DNA of 64,000 nt, from assembly GCF_932274485.2 (NCBI RefSeq), contig NC_065887.2:10760001-10824000 (forward strand), given 5' to 3'. Under the pieces are notes generated by a model. That model worked only from the letters and a program-made list of their open reading frames with translations, was not told where the DNA came from and did not search any database. Source of the stretch: Patella vulgata. Taxonomy: Eukaryota > Mollusca > Gastropoda > Patellidae. Positions 52,001 through 61,000 of the stretch are shown piece by piece (within the stretch, counting starts at the first letter, position 1; each line of letters opens with the position of its first letter). The translations under genes and the position numbers were made by a program.

Positions 52001-55000
52001 ACAATAGACGTAACCCTGCACTTAAGTCTTACATGAACTGGCACTCAGAAAAGCAACCATTTTGTTTAAATAGCATTACATATGAATTAAATAACAAAAA
52101 AAATAAAAAAATTTTTTTATCGAAACAACATACATCCTAGCTCACAGTTCGTTTGAAATTTCAGGTTTCGCTTGTCGCAGTCCAGCTGACGTCATTTTTG
52201 TTTTGGATGGATCAAACAGTATTGAGCCCCTTGATTGGGGCAGGGAAAAACAGTTCGTGGCACAGTTGATAGCAAGTTTAGAAATCGGTCCTTCCAATAT
52301 CAATGTTGGTATCGTTGTTTTCAGCTCACAGATCGGTGATGTACTTCAGCTTCGTCCTTTCAATAGCAAACGCCGAATGATTCAACTGACAATGAACATC
52401 AAACAGCCTGGTTTGGGTACCAGTACAGAACTTGGTATCGCAATGGTAAGTCAAGAAGACAAAGCCAGCTACATCAGCTTTCCAATTGATCGTAAATACA
52501 TTGACTGGGTCTTAACGGAATCTACAAGGGAGGAAACGGAGAAGTCAACAAGCCTTGTTGTAATGACGACCACGAGGACAATAGTTGATTAGATCACGTG
52601 TTTATTATAGTAGAATAATGTAATGGACGTGTACAATCTACAAGGGAGGTAGTGACGTGACGTCACTTCCTATGCTATGAATAGGGGTTTCACACGTGTC
52701 TAGTATGATACGTAACAGGCTTAATGAATCTAACTACCCCTTTATCCATTTTATACGATATTAAATGTTCTAAAAGAATAACACTGTATTAACCGTCGGG
52801 TATTTTGTAGGCGAGGAAGATGAGTGGATACCAGGGTAGAAAAAATACTCCACAAATTGTCATAGTCATCACAGATGGTAAATCAAGGAGACCAAGCGAT
52901 ACAATCAACCAAGCTATGGCTGCTAAAGCTGAAGGGATTACAATGATAGCCGTTGGAGTAGGCAGTGACATTTTCGTGGAAGAGCTCAGAGATATAGCTA
53001 GCTCCCAGAATGATTTATTCTTTGTCAGGGATTTCAGAGCTTTGGTCGGTTTGGTAACAACTCTGAAAAATCTGATTTGTACAGGTAGATCAATCATAAC
53101 ATAATAGTAAGTGCAGGTAGACTGCATCACACACAAACATATCCAGTAATGTCCTCTGCCGTCTTGGTTAATAAGCGATTTGAGGATCCAATTCCTGGAA
53201 GTTCTGGTCTGCAGTCGTAACTCGCTGAACAGGGGCAGACTGGCTCTCGAACCACCGTCAGAGTGGTCCGAAACCTAGAGGGGACAGGGGGTCCATCGAC
53301 CAAGATTGGACAGGGGGTCCATCGACCAAGATTGGACAAATATAACTGACATAATTTTGGGTTGGGAAAGGTGAATCAAGCTAGTTTCGTTTTCTCATTA
53401 TATCACGTATACTTCACGGCGATAGGGGCCAAGGAAACCAGTTAATCCGAGAGCCCGGCCCAGAGCTACCCAGTCCCCCTATGCTACCACTTATGTAAAA
53501 CCAGGAAATTTACGATACTTATTTATTATATCGAGTATGGGAAACTCTTATTTTTTCTTTGAATATTTTTCGTTGTCGTAGATTTAAATCATATTGTTAG
53601 GATAGTTAGATATCATCAGACAATGAACTGAAGTTGTTGTTTTAACTCAGCGTTTTAAACATTCTACTATGTTATAGTTACTACAACCACTGCCGCACCC
53701 ATAACTACAACAACTACAACACCTAGACCTCCAACAACTACTGATGGTAGGTACATCATCCTTCATTTACTCTCCCATTGCTTTTATACACCCTTCTCTC
53801 TATCTTTAAACAATAACTCGGTATTCCTTGATGCGATATTCTTCTATGTCATAAAAAAGTATCCATATTGTTTCTAACTTCAAAATTAATCGAACTGGGT
53901 AATAATTAATTTGCTTATTATATGTAGAACACCTGATACCACTTTTGATCTATTTGAGAAGTTCGTATTGTTAACCAGTACATGTATGTGGTATTGATAT
54001 TCGAGACCGGTACATGTATATTGTAATAACATTCAAGACCGGTACATGTATATTTAATAATATTCGAGACCGGTACATGTATATTGTATTAATATTCTAG
54101 GCCGGTACATGTATATTGTAATGATATTCGAAACCGGTACATGTATATTGTAATAATATTTGCACCGGTACATGTATTTTGTAATAATATGCGAGACTGG
54201 TATATGTATTTCATAGAGATAGATCTGTGATTATTTGGGATGTGCAATTGTTCTTAAAGCATTGTTGTCTTCTGGCCAGCCTGGTGAATGACTGCTATCG
54301 ATATTCCAATAGAGAAAACTTGAATTCTCTAAAGTTACTGCAAGCAACATAAATATATGTGAATGCACATAAGCAGTGTATACTTAATATTTCTAGAAAG
54401 TCTGGTCCCATAAATTTGCTGTGTACAATGTATGTTTTGCTTTGCGTACTTCAAGCGAAATTCAGTTATTTTTCTGTCTTACAGGTTTGTGTGATGGTTG
54501 CATCATCGATAAAGGAGTTGGTTATAACCCGTATCCTGGTGACTGTTCTAAATACGTTCAGTGCTTTTTGGATGGAACAGTATTCCGTTCTGTGATACGA
54601 CCCTGCCCGTTTGGTTTATTCTGGGACCAGTCTGCTATAACTTGTCGAGATGCAGGAAGTGTTATCTGTCCATATGGTATGTAACCAGTCAAACTGAGAT
54701 CAGATGACATGTCATCCTGGTTGTTATTTGAGAAATTTGTACTCACTTCCAAAACAAAATATAAAGAAAGAAATATTAGAATAAAATGGTCAAGTTCCAT
54801 TTAATATTTGGACAATTGGACAATCACCGGCCGATGTAAATAAAAAAGTGCTGAGTCAAGTCTTTTTATGGGGCCTTTTGGTATCTACCATATTAGACTA
54901 AAATGTTTCAGTTCCATTTGATATTTACAAAACTCTGATAAATTGAAAATTGAACAACCATCGGCCGATATAAATAAAAAAAATGTTGGGTCAAGCCTTT

Positions 55001-58000
55001 TTATGGGCCCCTTTTGTATTTAACTGAAGCTAAGTCGGGACATGACTTGCTTTTATCTACCATATTAGACTAAAATGGTTCAGTTCCATTTGCTATTTCC
55101 AAAAGGCTGATGAACTGAAAATTGGACAACCATCGGCTGATATAAATAAAGCCTTTTTATGGCCCCATTTTGTAGTCAACTAAAGCTAAGTCAGGACATT
55201 ATCTACCATTGATATTTTGGTTTTTCTTTTTTGTAACATTTTAGCGTGGATCTCACGGCGAAAATGTTGATTTTGTCCTGAATCAAATGGTAAAAATGTT
55301 GATTTTGTCCTCGATCAAACGTTGAATTTGTCCTGGATCAAACGGTGAAAATGTTGATTTTGTCCTGGAAATGGAAATAAAGAGCAGCAGTTTTTATATG
55401 TTTGGAAACATAATTACTCCTTTATAACCTATATCCCTTTATTATGGACTGATTTATATCAAATTTCAACTTTCAATGGTTCTTTTACGTGCACGCCAAT
55501 GTGTACACAGGACCTCGGTTTTTCGTTCGTAGTAATTGTTATCCTTATAATGTTTTTATTTGATCAAAACTATTTTAGATAATTGTAAAACGTTGGCTGA
55601 TAATACTGTTCATCTATATGACGGAAAGGGTTGTCGGGCTTATTGGGTATGTAAAAATAGAAGATCCGTACCCCAGTGCTGTCCATTAGGTTCTAGATAT
55701 ATGGAGGCAGTTGGATGTATTAAAGATAATGGGTGTCAGGAAGAATGTCCTCCCGTCCCTAGAAATCAAACTACAAACAGTGAGTATTCCAAATCATCAG
55801 ACAGTAATGGAAGGTCTATAGCACTATTTAAAAATAAACAAAGCAAAAAACACCACAAAATGTTGTATACATTGCTCTTAAATAGTTTATCCAATTGGAT
55901 AGAAATTCACTACAGATAAAAACTGAATGTCAGGTATATTGATTCTTATTTATATTATTCATAAACAATCCGTAAATCGTAAAAATTGGAAATTAAAGAT
56001 TTAGCCAAAAATATCACCAGAGCAGTGCATACGGGTGGAAGAAAAGTCGATACAGTGGGTATAAAATTCAACAAGAAAATTCCTTAAGAAATTCGTTATA
56101 ATGGGTATGCAATGAGCATTCAACAAGGAATTCGTTAAAATGGGAAAGGGATGAGAATTCAACAAGAAATTAGTAAAAATGGGAATGGCATGAGAATTCA
56201 ACATAAAATTCGTTAAAATGGGTATAGAATGAGAATTCAACAAGAAATTCGTTAAAATTGGTATAGAATGAGAATTCAACAAGAAATTCGTTATATTGGG
56301 CAATGGGAATTCAACAAGAAATTCGTTATATTGGGCAATGAGAATTCAACAAGAAAAGAATAAACACTGTCTTTTAAAAAAGATCTGTATCGGCTTTCCT
56401 TTAAACTTTACACTACACACACACGTATTGATAACCTTATATATAGCTTCCTATATTATATCACAAGCGCTCAATCAAATATAATGTTATTATAAATATT
56501 CTGGTAAAGCAATGATTTATAAGCACTGCCGGATTTATCTATAGGCTTTCCAGGGAGATGACTAGGACCTGACGATCAAAGGGGGCCTCCGCACAACGTG
56601 TATAAATTTATAGTCTTAAACATCCGTCACCATGCATCAGCTTCGCTGAATTATCTTCTAGACATGCTTTCGCTCTAATCGTGTGCGAGTGGGGGTGGGG
56701 GGGGGGCAGCCTCATAAGTGGAATAGCCAACCAAGGGCATCTCCTCATCTAAATCCAGCACTGTTTATAAGTATGCTTATATATAGATAATATGTATGAT
56801 CACTGTAGAATGGTCAATGGTTTTAAACCTAGCACTGTTTATATAAAGATGCTTATATAATTATAATTATTTAATATCTACGGTCACGGTAGGATGATCA
56901 ATGGTTTTAAGGTATATATTCTATATAGATATATTATTATTGTTTTATCTATCTAAATGTATATTAAACGAATTGAAACAAGGGTCGTTTATTACCGAAT
57001 CGGTCATCTTCACTCATGACATACTCTATTAAAGCGATAGTTGATAATAAAACACGTGTCATCTATACACAGTCCTACTTTGTTAATGCTAGGTTCCCAC
57101 TAACACGATTATTGCAAGAAATGAAACCGTGGTTTTAATCGTAGAGTAATCGCGGGGATGCTAACATGTCTTATCATATTATATTAACGTCAGTCGCAGC
57201 AATCGTGTTGATCGTATAGAAACGTATCCGAACGTATCGGCACGTACCGGATCGTGGACTCAAAAGGGACAATTCTATCGTTACGCATCTCACGACAGTG
57301 GGAACCTAGCATAAAGAATAATCCTATTTCGATTCTATAATTTACCATTGAAACATGGTCAGAAGGTGACCATTGTTGGAAATAAACGACCCATGTTTCG
57401 TTCAGCTATGCAAATCTATTATATATGTATGTATGTATATATATTTATGTATTCTTTATTTATTAGCTGTCTGCACCTTACGACGTGATCCTGATATCAG
57501 ATTCTATATAGAATATATCGCTGGTTTTGGTAATCTATCTCGCCCCTGTGCACCGGGCTCTGTATTTAGTGAGTCTCAGTGTACATGTATAACAGCACCA
57601 GTGGGCCAAAATATTCCCAAGAAAGGTGAACATAATCCTATGCCCCTTTTTGATTATGTTGTTACTAATGGTGGTAATGGTTATGGTGGTGGTTGTTAAT
57701 GTAACCCCCCCCCCCTCTATAACACTCTGTCCCATCGCCCTCAGTTCATCTGTATTCTGCCTTCTGTTTATGTTGGCCCTATGTCCTCTGTTGCTACCTC
57801 CTGTTGTCTGTGAAAAGACACTGGTCTACAGCCTTGGCCTAAAACCGTTTTTACCAGGAAACTCTGAAGGGCAGAATTCATTAAGATGGTATTTTTTACA
57901 TCAAGCTTGGTGGTGGTGACGGTGTCCTGAAATAAATCATTTGGTTTATGTAAACCTAATCTGTATTTAGTGAAGCTTTGAGGTGTATACTCGAACGCAA

Positions 58001-61000
58001 GATAAAACTATATAAAGTACTAAAACTACGCGTAAAAATTGGGTTCTCTGGCTGGAATAAGTCTAATTATTGCAAAATAAACAACAACAAATAAAAAACA
58101 TATCCATAACTTTTCTAATTATAATTTATTTATTTATTTCTATAATTTACATAAACTTAGAATCGATACAAACATAATAATACAGTGTTATAGAATGGTG
58201 TCGTTTATGACATAAAATAATTGTTTAATTCCATATTTTTCTTTGAAAGGTTGTTCTTCGTCGGTTCGTTACACATTTGATCACGGCGTAAAAGATATGT
58301 CTTCAAATGGTGTCATTGCGGGCGTTGATAACGTCAGAATCAGCAATAGGGGAACAGCTATGTTTAATGGAAAGAGCAGAATTAATATTTGGAGATTTGC
58401 AGGAGTTGATTTTGGGCCTGAGCTGGTACTTAAATTCAGGTATCGAATGTGGAGTCCTGGAGGAGATTGGGGCACAGGAACAGGATCGTGGGTCTGGGAT
58501 CAGAACACTAACTCCTGGACTAATAGTAGTAGCAGTGGATCGTCATGGATGAGCGGTTCAGATGGTATTTGGGTTGGAACTAACGAACATACTGGTGACA
58601 CATGGGTTGGTTCTGGTGGCATTGATGGAACGTGGGTAGGGACAGTGAATTCCGGTACAGGTGGCTCATGGAATGGACATAATGGACTGCACGGGTGGGC
58701 GACAGGGACATCGGGAATGAATACAGGGGCATCTGGATCTTCGTGGGCCGACGCTACAGGGGCAGCTGGAAATGCTTTTTGGTCAGGTAACGGAGTTGGT
58801 GCCAATTTGTGGCCAGGCCTGTGGACGGATGTAAATGGTTATGGAACTGGTGCTGGTGGTATCGGACTTGGAAACATGTGGACGGGTGGAGTTGGAGCCA
58901 CCCACTTTACTGAGCGAGGAACCGGCTCCTGGAGTGGAACAGCTAGCACAACAACCGGCTCTTGGACTGGACAGTTTGGTATGGGAAACGGTGGAACCTG
59001 GATTGGGCCACATAGACTAGGATCTGGAACTTGGACAGGCACGACAACCGGTGGGCATACAGTTACCGGTACATGGACAGATCTCAGTGGTATGGGGACA
59101 TATGGTACATGGGTGATAATATCAGGTCCTGGTACAGGAACTGGAGGAACCTGGTTGACAACAAACAATCAAGGTGGCGTCTGGACAGTATCCGATATGT
59201 CTGGATCGGGTTTTACAAATATGGAAATGGGAAGTCAAAATCAAAACACAGCGTCAAATTCATGGGCTACTTCGGGCAATTTTGATTCATCTTGGGGTAA
59301 TATGAACAATCAAATGGGTATGGGAACTGGGGAAATGTGGACAGGAATATTGGAAACCAATGGTAACGGCGGGTGGAACAATGGCGCGGTGGGCTCTACT
59401 GATACTGGAACTTCATTTGGTACAGGCTCTAATACAATTGCCAGTGGAACGAGCGGTTGGACCAACATAGACGGGACTCAAACTTCCCAAACATCCGGAG
59501 TAAACACAGGAACTACGGGCAATGCAGGGACCGGGACTCAAGGAACTATTCAAGGAGCAATAAACTGGGAAAACACTGGCTTGTTTGGCAAAACAGGAAC
59601 AGATTCGGGAACAAAAGATACAGGAAACACTGGTACTGTATCCGGTGGAATAACAGGTGTAAATTCTGTAGGAAACGCCAATGTTGATATAACAAAAACC
59701 ATCAATACAAGCACCACTGGTACACAGACAAACGATTCTGGGAATAGGAGGAGCGATGCATGGAAGTACGACACAACGAAATTCTATGGTGGAAAATGGA
59801 TCAATGGAAGATGGGTTACAGATAATACTGACGCTATGGCGCCTGATCAAACACAAACGTCCTGGGAATTTCTGCGCGAAATGACAGGCGGATCTCAAAA
59901 TAAGCCTACTAATCCGATTCCTGCAACTCCAAGTCCTCCCAGACGGGGTGGATGGCAAATTGTTGGCAGTGGCGGATCCGCTCAGACAGTTCCAGATATG
60001 TATCCGACAGATAATCGCCCATCAGGTATCAATGTAGATGCCCAATGGGTAGTTCAATCCGGTTCATCGTCCGGGGCTCCCGAAACCAGAGTTGAGGGCG
60101 GTAGATGGGTACAGCAACCAGCCAGCACAACAACTGATAGTCAGGGACGAAGTTTTATAACTGGTTCCGGTATGTGGAAGATTGTAGGGCCCGATGGAAG
60201 AACGATACGTTCCGGTGTCGGTAATGCCATACCAGCAGATGTTATTAACGAACTTATGGGAAGATCGGGCAGCGGCGGGTGGACAAAACAATTAGATTGG
60301 ACTATTATTGGGCCTAATGGTCAACTACTAAGATCCGGCACAGGTCAAATTCCTACAAACCTTATGGGCTCCCAAAAAGTCGTGGCGGGTGGTTTCTTCG
60401 ATATTAATCTGGGCAACGTCAGCCAGTGGGTTGTTATAAGTAGAAATGGACAAATTGCTCAACACGGACTGGGCAGTACACCAAACGTTAGGGTCCCAGT
60501 GGGTTCATTACTCATGAGAATTATTTGGAATCAAGGATACCCACAATGGGTAATTTCGGGACCAAATAACAAGGTCATAAAATCAGGCGTGGGATCATTC
60601 CCTCAAACTCTGGATTTATCAGATCTCCTTGCACAAGCTATGATACCAATATCTGGTGGTATAAATCAAGGTAGCACGAGGGTCGTGCAAGGTGGAAGCG
60701 GCGGACGATGGATTGTTGGAAACACCGGACAGCCAAGTGTTGTAAAGGTTGGAACAGGGTCGCTGCCAGTTGGTGTAGGTGGAGGTGGTTCATGGACTGT
60801 TTCTGGAACGACCAATACGGGCACTTCTGGAGGAAATAATGTCGATATGAACAGGTTGGTACAAGCGATGGGTGGTCAGCTACCCTCGGGCATCAGCGGT
60901 TCAAGGATCATTTCCGGATTGAATACGGGTGGTAATAATATTGACATGAATCGGTTGATGAAAGCTATTGGTGGCCAACGCCCCAGTGCTAGTGCTGGTG

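Noticed and set aside
52446-52592. Extension of the VWA2 first exon to an in-frame stop
   Set aside because: The frame stays open by chance after the GTAAGT donor; the next exon at 52811 continues the VWA domain exactly in phase.
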